The position numbers and the translations under genes are program-made. The notes under the pieces were generated by a model. It was given only the letters and a program-made list of their open reading frames with translations, was not told the origin of the DNA and did not search any database. A stretch of 64,000 nucleotides of DNA from Sphingobium sp. TCM1 (GTDB taxonomy: Bacteria; Pseudomonadota; Alphaproteobacteria; Sphingomonadales; Sphingomonadaceae), in the NCBI RefSeq assembly GCF_001650725.1, contig NZ_LXVX01000004.1, forward strand, positions 49,363 through 113,362, read 5' to 3'. Of the stretch, positions 43,577 to 51,739 are shown in pieces. Within the stretch, counting starts at the first letter, position 1; the number at the start of each line of letters is the position of its first letter.

Positions 43577-44728
43577 ATGTTCGAGCCCTTCCCCGGAAAT
43601 TATGTCTGGAATCTCGCCACCAATCTGGCGCTGGTGTGCGGCGGCAATCATGGCGAGATCGACGAGGCGAACCGGCCCATCATTGAGGCCGCCAAGGCCG
43701 GCGCCGACGCCGGAAGCGCGCTGATGTTCGACAGCTGGCTGCGGGTGGCGGACCAGGTCGCGGCCAATGGCGCGGCGGACGAAGCGGCCGGTTATGCCTT
43801 GTCCGCGGGGACCAAATATCTGCGCGCTTCTGGCTATTATCTGGCGGCCGAACGGATGCAGAGCCGCGACTATGCGCCGCGCTGGGCCGCCTATGATCGC
43901 GGGCTGGAGCTGTACGCCAAGGGGGTGGCGCTGCGCGGGCTGCATGTCGACTTTGTCGAGATCCCTTATGAGGACAGCGCCTATACGGCGATCTTCGTCC
44001 ATGACGGATCGGGGACGCCGCGCCCCACTCTGGTGTCGGTCAATGGCCTCGATTCCATGAAGGAACAGGTCAATATGGCAGGGCACGGCGCGTCCAATCT
44101 GGAACGCGGTATCAACACGCTGTTCGTCGACCAGCCCGGCACCGGCGAAGCGCTGCGCAAGCGCGGACTGACGGCGGTGTTCGATGCCGAACGCTGGGGA
44201 TCGCCCGCCTTCGACTATCTGCTGACGCGCGACGACGTACTCCATGACCGGATCGGCATTTTCGGCCTGTCCTTCGGTGGCTATCATGCGCCGCGCATCG
44301 CCGCCAATGATCCGCGCTATGCACTGTGCGCGGTGATGGGCGCGAACCATGTCTGGGGCCGGCGCCAGCGCGAGCGGGTCGCCAATGAAGGCGAGAACCC
44401 GGTGCCCCATTATTGGGACCATGTGATGTGGGTGTTCGGCTTCGACAATCAGGCCGATTTCCTGGCCTATGCCGACCAGATCACGCTGGACGGACAGGTC
44501 GAGAAGATCAGGGTGCCCTTCCTGATCACCCATGGCGAGAATGACCGTCAAATACCCGCCTTCAACGCGCAGTTGAGCTACGATCAGGCGGTCAATTCCC
44601 CCAAGCGCACGCTGCGCATGTTCACGAAGGCCGATTTCGAGGTCGAGCATTGCGGCGCCGACAATGGCACGGGGATGCGCGACTATATCGCCGACTGGTG
44701 CGCGCAGACCTTCGCCGAGATGGGCTGA
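43577..44728 (+). CDS. alpha/beta hydrolase, DHPON-hydrolase/FrsA-like
   Basis: 383 aa with an N-terminal helical domain (first 120 residues) before the alpha/beta core, like 2,6-dihydroxypseudooxynicotine hydrolase. Nucleophile Ser in IFGLSFGGYHAPR, Asp in THGENDRQIP, His in EVEHCGAD. Relatives hydrolyse C-C bonds of aromatic ketones, fitting ring-fission context. GAGAGG lies 6 nt before ATG 43577; the frame opens at 43529. Stop and next start share one base (TGATG). Confidence 0.8.
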   Translation: MFEPFPGNYVWNLATNLALVCGGNHGEIDEANRPIIEAAKAGADAGSALMFDSWLRVADQVAANGAADEAAGYALSAGTKYLRASGYYLAAERMQSRDYAPRWAAYDRGLELYAKGVALRGLHVDFVEIPYEDSAYTAIFVHDGSGTPRPTLVSVNGLDSMKEQVNMAGHGASNLERGINTLFVDQPGTGEALRKRGLTAVFDAERWGSPAFDYLLTRDDVLHDRIGIFGLSFGGYHAPRIAANDPRYALCAVMGANHVWGRRQRERVANEGENPVPHYWDHVMWVFGFDNQADFLAYADQITLDGQVEKIRVPFLITHGENDRQIPAFNAQLSYDQAVNSPKRTLRMFTKADFEVEHCGADNGTGMRDYIADWCAQTFAEMG

Positions 44729-45135
44729 TGGCCGAGTTCAGCTTTCATCATGGCGGCGTGAGCGTGCCCAGCCTGGACGCGGCGATCGACTGGTATGGCC
44801 GGGTGCTGGGCTTCGTGGTCGAAAAGCGCTTCTACATCGAGGCAGCGCGGTCCCATGCGGCGATGGTGCGCAAGGGACCGTTGCGGTTCGAGCTGTTCGA
44901 GGTAGAGGGCGCCGCCCCGCTGCCCGAAGCACGCCGCCATCCGCCATCGGACCTTAAGACCCATGGCAACAAGCATGTCGCCTTTAGGGTCGATGACCTG
45001 GAGGCGTTTCTGGTCGAGATGGAGGGCAAGGGCGCGGACATCGCCTTTGTTGTGCGCGAGGCATTCGGCAAGGGGTGTTTCCTGCGCGATTGCGCCGGCA
45101 ACCTCATCGAATTCGTCGAGGAGCCGATCCCCTGA
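44728..45135 (+). CDS. VOC-family protein (glyoxalase/dioxygenase fold)
   Basis: 135 aa VOC protein: FHHGGVSVPSLDAAIDWYGR, NKHVAFRVDDLEAFL, GNLIEFVEEP. A His-His-Glu metal set is complete, so a lactoylglutathione-lyase-like, epimerase or dioxygenase-type activity is possible. Starts at ATG 44728 in the TGATG overlap with the hydrolase, so the two probably act on one intermediate. Confidence 0.82.
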   Translation: MAEFSFHHGGVSVPSLDAAIDWYGRVLGFVVEKRFYIEAARSHAAMVRKGPLRFELFEVEGAAPLPEARRHPPSDLKTHGNKHVAFRVDDLEAFLVEMEGKGADIAFVVREAFGKGCFLRDCAGNLIEFVEEPIP

Positions 45136-45272
45136 AAAGAGGATATCCGCCGCTTAACTTCGCACTTTTCCTGCCCCTTTCGGCATGATCGAACAAAAGC
45201 GGGAAATATGATTACGCCCGCCACGCCACCGAACACTTTGAGGCGGCACGGATGGATATAAGCCAAAGGGCG

Positions 45273-45316
45273 TTCCGCAGGACAGGCCGGCACGACTGCC
45301 GGCCTGTCCTGCGGAA
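45273..45316. terminator. 20-bp perfect stem between convergent genes
   Basis: Arms 45273-45292 and 45297-45316 are exact complements around a CGAC loop. It is 137 nt after the VOC gene and directly before the 3' end of the extradiol-type gene, so it most likely terminates both. No long T run follows on either strand. Confidence 0.65.
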
Positions 45317-45320
45317 TCCT

Positions 45321-46391
45321 TCATATGGCGTGTTCATCCGCTTCGCTGATATCAGCCAGCTTCCCTTCGACCGGCCGCTTGCCCGGCTGGCTCTTGCGAT
45401 ACGGTTCGAAGCTGGCGCGATCGGCGTCGAAGCTCATGTCCCAGGGGATATTGTCGCCGCGAAAGATGGGCGGGGCGTTGTTCGACCAGAGCAGCGAACC
45501 GAAACGGAAATCCCAGGCGCGCGGAACCCAGTTATCGTCCAGATAATCGGTGTCGGCATGATATTCCGCTTCCCCCGCCTTGCCCGGCATGTCGCAATAA
45601 TAATAGATGGCCGACGAGATGCGGTGGCGCGATATGCCGCCCGAGCTGTTCATCGTCTGGTTCTTCCAGCCCTTCGCCTCCATGATGTTGGCACCGAGCA
45701 TGACCTCGTCGATATCGTCCATGCCGAAGGCGATATGCATGAACTTGAAATGGTCGGGCGCAATCGGGAGGTCGCAATTAACCCAGAAAATCGAATGATG
45801 TTCGAACGTGCCGTCGGCGCGGGAAAAGATACCAGTGCCCTTGCTATGGTCGACATAGCGAAAGCCCAGATGCCGTTCGTAAAATTCGAAGCTGCCGACA
45901 TAGTCGGGCGAGAAAAAGACGACATGGTTGATCGTCTTGGGGATGGCCTTGCGCCGCCAGATCCGGTGCTGGTTGAAGCGCGGATAGGAACCCGGCGTGT
46001 TGACCGGGCTGGTTTCGCTGACGACCAGGCGCTTGTCCCAGACCCGCAGGCCGATGGGCTGACCGTCGGGGCAGGTGCAATGGACAGTGCCGTCGTCGTC
46101 GCGATGCACGGCGACCTCGGACGCGAGGCTGGCGGCGATCCTATCCAGCGCATCGGGGCTTTGCACGCCCCAGACGGTTTCTTTCAGCCCATCGCCGGGG
46201 AAGGGATCGGGCGAAGGCAGCCGCGCGTCGCCATGGCGGTAGAGAATGACACGGGAGCCGGAGGCGAGGCGGAAAATCGACTGATGGTCATCCGCCTGTT
46301 CCAGCGGCAAGCCGAAATCGGTCCAGAAGCGGGTATGTTCGCCCAGGTCGGCAACCCCGAAAATCGCGCTCTCAACGCCCAAAATGCTCAT
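45321..46391 (-). CDS. two-domain VOC extradiol-type dioxygenase
   Basis: 356 aa with two VOC domains as in type I extradiol dioxygenases. N-terminal domain (ESAIFGVADLGEHTRFWTDF) is non-catalytic; the C-terminal domain supplies His in INHVVFFSPDY, His in FMHIAFGMDDID and Glu in AEYHADTDYL. Expected to open a catechol-type ring with Fe(II) and O2. GGAGA precedes ATG 46391. Separated from the upstream genes by the 46392-46621 gap with palindromic repeats. Confidence 0.82.
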   Translation of the reverse strand: MSILGVESAIFGVADLGEHTRFWTDFGLPLEQADDHQSIFRLASGSRVILYRHGDARLPSPDPFPGDGLKETVWGVQSPDALDRIAASLASEVAVHRDDDGTVHCTCPDGQPIGLRVWDKRLVVSETSPVNTPGSYPRFNQHRIWRRKAIPKTINHVVFFSPDYVGSFEFYERHLGFRYVDHSKGTGIFSRADGTFEHHSIFWVNCDLPIAPDHFKFMHIAFGMDDIDEVMLGANIMEAKGWKNQTMNSSGGISRHRISSAIYYYCDMPGKAGEAEYHADTDYLDDNWVPRAWDFRFGSLLWSNNAPPIFRGDNIPWDMSFDADRASFEPYRKSQPGKRPVEGKLADISEADEHAI

Positions 46392-46512
46392 GCATGTCTC
46401 CTCATCCTGACCATCATCATGGCGGCGGGGGCGACGGCGCGGAAACGCATTTCATGGGACGCTGCTATCGGTGGGGCGGATAGGTGGGGCGTTTGTTGGG
46501 GGGCTGGCATGT

Positions 46513-46606
46513 CCTCCCCTGCAAGGGGAGGTGGCTGGCGCAGCCAGAATCGATAACGGGAAACCCCTCCACCCGCTTCTCCGGTCCCCTCCCCTTGCAG
46601 GAGAGG
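46513..46606. repeat. REP-like palindrome cluster
   Basis: CCTCCCCTGCAAGGGGAGG, then TGGCTGGCGCAGCCA, then about 40 nt later CCTCCCCTTGCAGGAGAGG: two related C/G-rich palindromes flanking a third. The look is that of dispersed intergenic repeats common in sphingomonads (recall). One copy only is visible in this window. Confidence 0.55.
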
Positions 46607-46621
46607 ATTGTTGGGGTTGCC

Positions 46622-46852
46622 CTAGCCCCGCCGGAACAGCAGGGTCAGCAGGAAAAGGATGGTGCGCCTGTCCAGCAACCGCAGCGCGGCGCGCGCTTCG
46701 GCGGGGGTCAGTTTGGCGACCATCGGCATGGCGCCGAAGATCTTCCCGCGGATGATGAGGGCGTTGCCGTCCCGCTCGATCTTGCGGACAGTCATCAATT
46801 CCTTGTCCTGCGCGTCGAGGATTTTCATGACGGGCGGCTTGTTCGTAGTCAT
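46622..46852 (-). CDS. small hypothetical protein coupled to the FAD oxidoreductase
   Basis: 76 aa: MKILDAQDKELMTVRKIERD, KIFGAMPMVAKLTPAEARAA, ending in LDRRTILFLLTLLFRRG, a short hydrophobic helix with flanking Arg that could touch the membrane. It overlaps the oxidoreductase by 4 nt (ATGA). Function unknown; the coupling suggests an accessory or anchoring subunit. Confidence 0.65.
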   Translation of the reverse strand: MTTNKPPVMKILDAQDKELMTVRKIERDGNALIIRGKIFGAMPMVAKLTPAEARAALRLLDRRTILFLLTLLFRRG

Positions 46853-48438
46853 TGTACGGCTCCTGCGCAGACCTTGTCATAATCGATGCCCATATCGTCC
46901 ATCATCTGGATCGCGGTGGCGCGGCCCGCGCCGAACACGCCGCCGCCCGGATGCATGAAGGGGCCGACGAGATAGAGGCTCTCGATCCCCGGCACGCGGA
47001 AATGGCCAAGGTCTGGCGTCGGGCGGTGGCCGACCGTCTGGTACATGAAGGGCGCGCAGCCATGAATGTCGCCCTTGACGAAGCTGGCGGGGCTGTCGCG
47101 TTCATGATCGAGCGGGGAGCGGACCAGTGAGCCGATGATATTATCCTCGTCCAGATTGCTGTAGAAGAGGCGATATTGCGCCAGGCTTTCCTGTGCGATC
47201 TCTTCCTTCATCCGGTCCCAGGCCGCCGGGCCGCCTCCGTACAGGTCGTAGGGGGCGAAGGTGACGCCGTAGAAGACGCCGCCGCCCGCGGGCGCGCGGC
47301 TGGGATCGTTGGACGTGTTGTCGCCGCCCGCGATCAGGCGGCGGGGCGGCACGATGCCGCGCCGCAGATGGTCATAGTCGAGCAGCATGTCGCGCATGGT
47401 GTGGGTCTGGAGCAGTTCGGTCATGACACCGCCCTCCCCGTCCGCCCAGCGCAGCTTCGCCTTTTCCTTCAGGGCCATGTGCAGCAGATTGATGGAGAAG
47501 GTCGACGGCGTAACCCGCTCGGCGCGTTGCAGCACAGGCTCCGGCGTTTCCGACACGAAGCGGCGCAGGACATGGGGATGGATCGCGCCGATGACCCCAT
47601 CCTTCGCCATGATCGTTTCGCCATCCGTAAGTTCAAGGCCAGTCGCCCTGCCCGACGAGACGATGACGCGCTTTACTTCCGCATTGCAGCGCACTTCGCC
47701 GCCCATATGCTCGATCGCGCGGACCAGCGCCTTGCTGAGTTCGCCCGATCCGCCCCTGGGCATCGAGACGCCATAGGTGTGGATGATACCGGGCATCAGT
47801 AGCGCGCCCATGCCGGTGCCCAATTCGTCGGGCATCTGGAGATTTTCAGTAACAAGCCGAACGATATGGATTTTGAGCCGGTCGCTCTCGAAATATTGGT
47901 TCACGACATCGAGCGCAGAGCGCTGCATCACGTCGAGCAGGAAGCGGCCCTCGTCCGACTGGTCCATCATCGCAACGAAGGCACCCATCGGGAAGGGCGG
48001 CGCGTAGAGGCCGCCCATGAACATCGGCAGCACGCCCTGGCTGATACCGACGAACTTGCGATAGGCGTCGGCATCGCGCAGGCTGTACTGCGCGATTTCC
48101 TGGCAGGTGCGGTCGAGATCCTTCCAGGATCGCATCACGGTGCCATCATCCCAGATGCTGACATGCGGCAGTTCGGGATAGATATAGTCGAGGCCGAATT
48201 TGCCGATCAGGCCCAGCTCGTCCTCGCGGATCATCGGGTTGCCCTGGATCATGATGTGAACATTGCTATGTTCGTCATGCCAGTAGCCCGGCGTGATGAG
48301 TTCGCGGGTCGACACGCCGCCGCCGAAATGGGGCTTGCGTTCCAGGACCAGAACCTTCTTCCCCGCCTTGGCCATATAGGCAGCAGCGGTCAGGCCATTA
48401 TGGCCCGCGCCCATGACGACGATGTCGTAATTGCTCAT
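46849..48438 (-). CDS. phytoene-desaturase-like FAD oxidoreductase
   Basis: 529 aa flavoprotein. FAD motif DIVVMGAGHNGLTAAAYMA at residues 5-23 followed by LVLERKPHFGGG; C-terminal FAD segment VGPFMHPGGGVFGAGRATAI. The family includes carotenoid desaturases and dehydrogenases of hydrophobic ring compounds; role here could be ring or side-chain desaturation. Middle of a tight SDR-flavoprotein-small protein operon (4-nt overlaps on both sides). Confidence 0.85.
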   Translation of the reverse strand: MSNYDIVVMGAGHNGLTAAAYMAKAGKKVLVLERKPHFGGGVSTRELITPGYWHDEHSNVHIMIQGNPMIREDELGLIGKFGLDYIYPELPHVSIWDDGTVMRSWKDLDRTCQEIAQYSLRDADAYRKFVGISQGVLPMFMGGLYAPPFPMGAFVAMMDQSDEGRFLLDVMQRSALDVVNQYFESDRLKIHIVRLVTENLQMPDELGTGMGALLMPGIIHTYGVSMPRGGSGELSKALVRAIEHMGGEVRCNAEVKRVIVSSGRATGLELTDGETIMAKDGVIGAIHPHVLRRFVSETPEPVLQRAERVTPSTFSINLLHMALKEKAKLRWADGEGGVMTELLQTHTMRDMLLDYDHLRRGIVPPRRLIAGGDNTSNDPSRAPAGGGVFYGVTFAPYDLYGGGPAAWDRMKEEIAQESLAQYRLFYSNLDEDNIIGSLVRSPLDHERDSPASFVKGDIHGCAPFMYQTVGHRPTPDLGHFRVPGIESLYLVGPFMHPGGGVFGAGRATAIQMMDDMGIDYDKVCAGAVQ

Positions 48439-49244
48439 TGATGCTCTCCAAAGAAGGCGCGGAACTGGGCGATGCCAGGGACGTGGCTGGCGCAGCCGCC
48501 ATCAGCGACGATCAGTTGGCCGGTAATGTTGCGGGCGGCGTCGGACGCGAGGAAAGCGGCGACCTGGGCAATGTCGTCCGGGTCGCCAAGCTGGTCGCGC
48601 AGGGTTTCCGCCTCCACCGCTTCGCGCAAGGGCGGCGGGAAGGCAGCGCGGAGTGCGGGCGTCATCGTCATACCGGGCGCGACCGCGTTGCAGCGTATGC
48701 CATCGGATCCGTGGCTGGCGGCGATCGAGCGTGTCATCTGGATGATCGCGGCCTTGGACGAACCATAGGCGGCCTGAATCAGATGCCCCTGCAACGCCAG
48801 ATTGCTGACGGTGTTGACGATATTGCCGCGCGTGGCCCGCAGATGGGGGAGCGCGGCGCGGCAGGCGACCATGGTGCCGCGCACGTTGACGGCATAGGTG
48901 CGGTCCCACAGCGCCGTTTCCATATGCTCGATATTGCCATCCCGTTGCGCGATGTCGGGGCCGAGCAGGGCGGCATTGTTGTGGAGAATGTCGAGCCGGC
49001 CATAATGGGCGATGGCGGCGGCGATCATGGCTTGGGTCGAGGTTTCGCTTTCCAGATCGAGCGCGATCGCCAGCGCATCGGGGAGCGTCGCGGCCAGCGC
49101 CTGCGCTGCCTCGAACGCGATGTCGGCGATGGCCACCAGCGCGCCGCGCGCCGCCATCAGTTGCGCGGTGGCCGCGCCGATCCCGCCCGCTCCGCCGGTG
49201 ATGATCGCTACCTTGCCGTCCAGACGGATCGCATCGGCCTGCAT
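48435..49244 (-). CDS. SDR-family dehydrogenase
   Basis: 269 aa: ITGGAGGIGAATA, NNAAL, NTVSNLALQG (Ser), YGSSK (Tyr/Lys), IVADGGCASH. GGGAGGAGAAA precedes ATG 49244. First gene of the 49244-46622 operon and divergent from the HxlR gene, which may regulate it. Substrate unknown. Confidence 0.85.
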   Translation of the reverse strand: MQADAIRLDGKVAIITGGAGGIGAATAQLMAARGALVAIADIAFEAAQALAATLPDALAIALDLESETSTQAMIAAAIAHYGRLDILHNNAALLGPDIAQRDGNIEHMETALWDRTYAVNVRGTMVACRAALPHLRATRGNIVNTVSNLALQGHLIQAAYGSSKAAIIQMTRSIAASHGSDGIRCNAVAPGMTMTPALRAAFPPPLREAVEAETLRDQLGDPDDIAQVAAFLASDAARNITGQLIVADGGCASHVPGIAQFRAFFGEHQ

Positions 49245-49307
49245 CGCTTTCTCCTCCCTTGCTCTTGTCGACAGGCATCATATGCTGCGCAGCAGAGGCG
49301 GGAAGAC

Positions 49308-49323
49308 GGCACTTTTTTGTGCC
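49308..49323. promoter_or_regulatory. GGCAC-T6-GTGCC inverted repeat between SDR and HxlR genes
   Basis: Perfect 5-bp arms around six T in the divergent region, 8 nt before the HxlR start and 63 nt before the SDR start. Position suits HxlR autoregulation. Confidence 0.35.
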
Positions 49324-49330
49324 CTCCAAA

Positions 49331-49783
49331 ATGAGACCGATGATGATCTTCGACGATTTCTATCCGCACGCGCGCGTGGGTCTGGCCGCGCTGGCGCAGG
49401 ATATGGCGGACCATGGCGCGCAGCGCGATGCGCCGATCCGGACCATCTTCGGCTTGCTGGGGGATCGCTGGTCGATGCTCGTCCTGTTGCTGCTGGCAGT
49501 CGCGCCGTTTCGCCACGCGGAATTGCGCAGGCTGCTCGACCGGCTGAGCGCGGAAGGCAGGATTTCTCAGCGGGTGCTGACGCTCAAATTGCGGCTGCTG
49601 GAGCGCAACGGGCTGGTGGCGCGATCGGTGAGCGAAGATGTCCCGCCCAAGGTAGGCTATGCTCTGACGCCCTTGGGCGCCGAACTGGTCGAGGAAGCGC
49701 GCCGGCTGCTGGGCTGGGTGCAGGCCAGCAGCGTGCAAATCAATCAGGCACGGGCGGCCTTCGACAGGATGGAGGACGTCTAA
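49331..49783 (+). CDS. HxlR-family transcriptional regulator
   Basis: About 150 aa winged-helix protein: FGLLGDRWSMLVLLLLAVAP, FRHAELRRLLDRLS, GRISQRVLTLKLRLLERNGL, VGYALTPLGAEL. The Cys normally seen before the first helix (CPV) is replaced (IRTIF), so redox sensing through that residue is unlikely. Probably regulates the divergent SDR operon. The start could be ATG 49331, 49340 or 49343; no strong RBS decides. The stop overlaps the LysR stop. Confidence 0.83.
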   Translation: MRPMMIFDDFYPHARVGLAALAQDMADHGAQRDAPIRTIFGLLGDRWSMLVLLLLAVAPFRHAELRRLLDRLSAEGRISQRVLTLKLRLLERNGLVARSVSEDVPPKVGYALTPLGAELVEEARRLLGWVQASSVQINQARAAFDRMEDV

Positions 49784-50793
49784 CCGCGCGACTTGGGCGT
49801 CGAATCGCTCAGGAATTGCGCGGCCAGTTCCTCGCGCGATACCCGCGCCTCGTCCAGCGATACGACGGACGGATCGCGTGCCGGGACGGCGGGCATCTGC
49901 GCATAGGACATGATTCGTTCGACGACCCAGCGGATCGCCGGATCATTGTTGCTGGAAATATGCCACTGGATCGCTTCGCGAATGGGAGGGATGTCCATCG
50001 GCACTTCGCGCAGGGTCAACGGCAGATAAGCGGCCATGCGGGTCGCCAGCCGCCGGTGCATAGTCGCGATGCGGTCGGAGCCGATGACGAGGCCGGGAAG
50101 GGAAAGAAAACTGTGGGTTACGATCTCGACCCGGCGCTGACGCTTCTGACGACGCACGAACCAGTCCTCGAAAGCGGACACGCGAGCGCGGCCGAAGCGA
50201 GCGGTGACATGCCCAAGCTCGAAATAGAGTTCCTTGGTCATGGGCCCGGCCATCGCCGGATTGCCGTTCCAGCCGACGACGACATAATCGTCCTCGAACA
50301 ATATCTGGCTGGGGTGGTCGGCGGAAATCGCATAGTCGATGGTGATGAGCAGGTCGATGGCGCCGCGTTCAAGCGATTCCAGCAAGGCTTCGCTCAGCGA
50401 CTGGATTTCGAACCGCATACCGGGCGCCTGCTGTTGCAGGTCGGTCATGGCCGCGGCCAGCAGCACTTCGGTGATATAGTCCGACGCCATGATACGAATC
50501 GTCCGGTCGGACGTGGCGGGATCGAACGGCGGCGGCACCGCGATGGTCGAGCGGATCTGTTCCAGAACGGCGCGGACCGGATCGACCAGCCCTTCGGCGC
50601 GGGCGGTCAGCACCATCTGGCGCCCCTTCTGGACCAGCAGATCATCGGCGAAATAGTCGCGCAGACGGCCCAGGGCGGAGGATGTGGCGGACTGGGACAG
50701 GCAGATGCGGTCCGCCGCCAGGCTGACACTGCGCTCAGCGAGCAGCGCATCAAGCGCCACCAGCAGATTGAGATCCAGCCTGTCGAAGCGCAT
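49780..50793 (-). CDS. LysR-family transcriptional regulator
   Basis: 337 aa. N-terminal HTH DLNLLVALDALLAERSVSLA, AADRICLSQSATSSALGRLR; periplasmic-binding-like effector domain from about residue 95. NodD/LinR-like subgroup by pattern. Typical activator of aromatic or chlorinated-compound catabolism, needing a small co-inducer. Just upstream of the epimerase-sulfatase genes' 3' end and convergent with HxlR; target promoters are not obvious. Confidence 0.88.
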   Translation of the reverse strand: MRFDRLDLNLLVALDALLAERSVSLAADRICLSQSATSSALGRLRDYFADDLLVQKGRQMVLTARAEGLVDPVRAVLEQIRSTIAVPPPFDPATSDRTIRIMASDYITEVLLAAAMTDLQQQAPGMRFEIQSLSEALLESLERGAIDLLITIDYAISADHPSQILFEDDYVVVGWNGNPAMAGPMTKELYFELGHVTARFGRARVSAFEDWFVRRQKRQRRVEIVTHSFLSLPGLVIGSDRIATMHRRLATRMAAYLPLTLREVPMDIPPIREAIQWHISSNNDPAIRWVVERIMSYAQMPAVPARDPSVVSLDEARVSREELAAQFLSDSTPKSRG

Positions 50794-50806
50794 GTCCTGT
50801 TCTCCC

Positions 50807-51736
50807 TCAGCCTGCCGCTATAGCCGACAGCGCGTTGGCAACGAGCTTAGCAGGATCGCCGTCATGGGCAAAGCCGGCATGGTCCGCTGCCGGGGTGGCA
50901 AGCGATGGATGCGCGCCGAAGGCAGCCTCCAGCGCAGGGTCCGGGCGGTAGCGGACAAGATCGGGCGACACGCCGCATTGCCGCGCAACCTCGGCGGCCA
51001 GATCGCCCATGGCGATGCGCTGTGCGGGCAACGTCACGACGCGGGTGACGGGCATCAGCGCCGGGTCCATGGTGAGCGCATGGACCAGATTGTCGGCGCA
51101 GCGCGCGACCGACTGCGCCCAGATGGTCGCGCCTTCCGAGACCGGGCAGACGAAGGGTTCGCCCGCGCGCAGGGCATGGAACAGGTCACTCATGAAGGCA
51201 GATTTCATACCCGATGGCCCCTTGGGCCGGGCGAGGATGCCGGGCAGGCGGACGCTGATCCCCTCTATCTCCCCGCGATGGTGCAGCATGGCGACGGCGA
51301 TCTCCATCATCGCCTTGTGCCCGCCATAGATCATGCGCGGGGCGAGCGGGGTGTCGTCGTCCACGCCACCGGCGGGCAACGGATCGCCGAACACCGCGAT
51401 CGAGCTGGCATAAACGATGCGCGGCCTGCGCCCCGCTGCTTTCGCGGCATCGAGCAGGTCGTACATGGCGTCGATATTGATACGGCGGGACGCGGCGGGA
51501 TCAGCCTCCGCCGCGCCGCCCGGAACGGTCGCGAGATGGACGAGCGCACTGCATCCGTCGGCAAAGGCTTCGGCACGGACGGACGGCGAAGCAATGTCAC
51601 CCGCCACCGCGCGCGCCCCAGCGGGGATGCCGCCTGCCACGCTGTCCATGCCGACAACGCTCTCACCCGCGTCCAGCAGGCGTTGCACAAGCTGGCGGCC
51701 GACGAAGCCGCCGGCCCCGGTCACTATGATCGTCAT
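50807..51736 (-). CDS. NAD-dependent epimerase/dehydratase (extended SDR)
   Basis: 309 aa. TGAGGFVGRQLVQRLLDAG at the N-terminus, VHLATVPGG, VYASSIAVFG, YGGHK (Tyr/Lys), then SVRLPGILARP. Similar to DenD-type dehydrogenases of hydroxy acids. Starts 3 nt after the sulfatase stop, in the same operon; may process the hydroxylated sulfatase product (inference). Confidence 0.83.
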   Translation of the reverse strand: MTIIVTGAGGFVGRQLVQRLLDAGESVVGMDSVAGGIPAGARAVAGDIASPSVRAEAFADGCSALVHLATVPGGAAEADPAASRRINIDAMYDLLDAAKAAGRRPRIVYASSIAVFGDPLPAGGVDDDTPLAPRMIYGGHKAMMEIAVAMLHHRGEIEGISVRLPGILARPKGPSGMKSAFMSDLFHALRAGEPFVCPVSEGATIWAQSVARCADNLVHALTMDPALMPVTRVVTLPAQRIAMGDLAAEVARQCGVSPDLVRYRPDPALEAAFGAHPSLATPAADHAGFAHDGDPAKLVANALSAIAAG

Positions 51737-51739
51737 GGT

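Noticed and set aside
49012..50823. Plus-strand open frame of 603 codons over SDR, HxlR and LysR genes
   Set aside because: Runs through three well-supported genes in other frames; the HxlR gene lies in another plus-strand frame.
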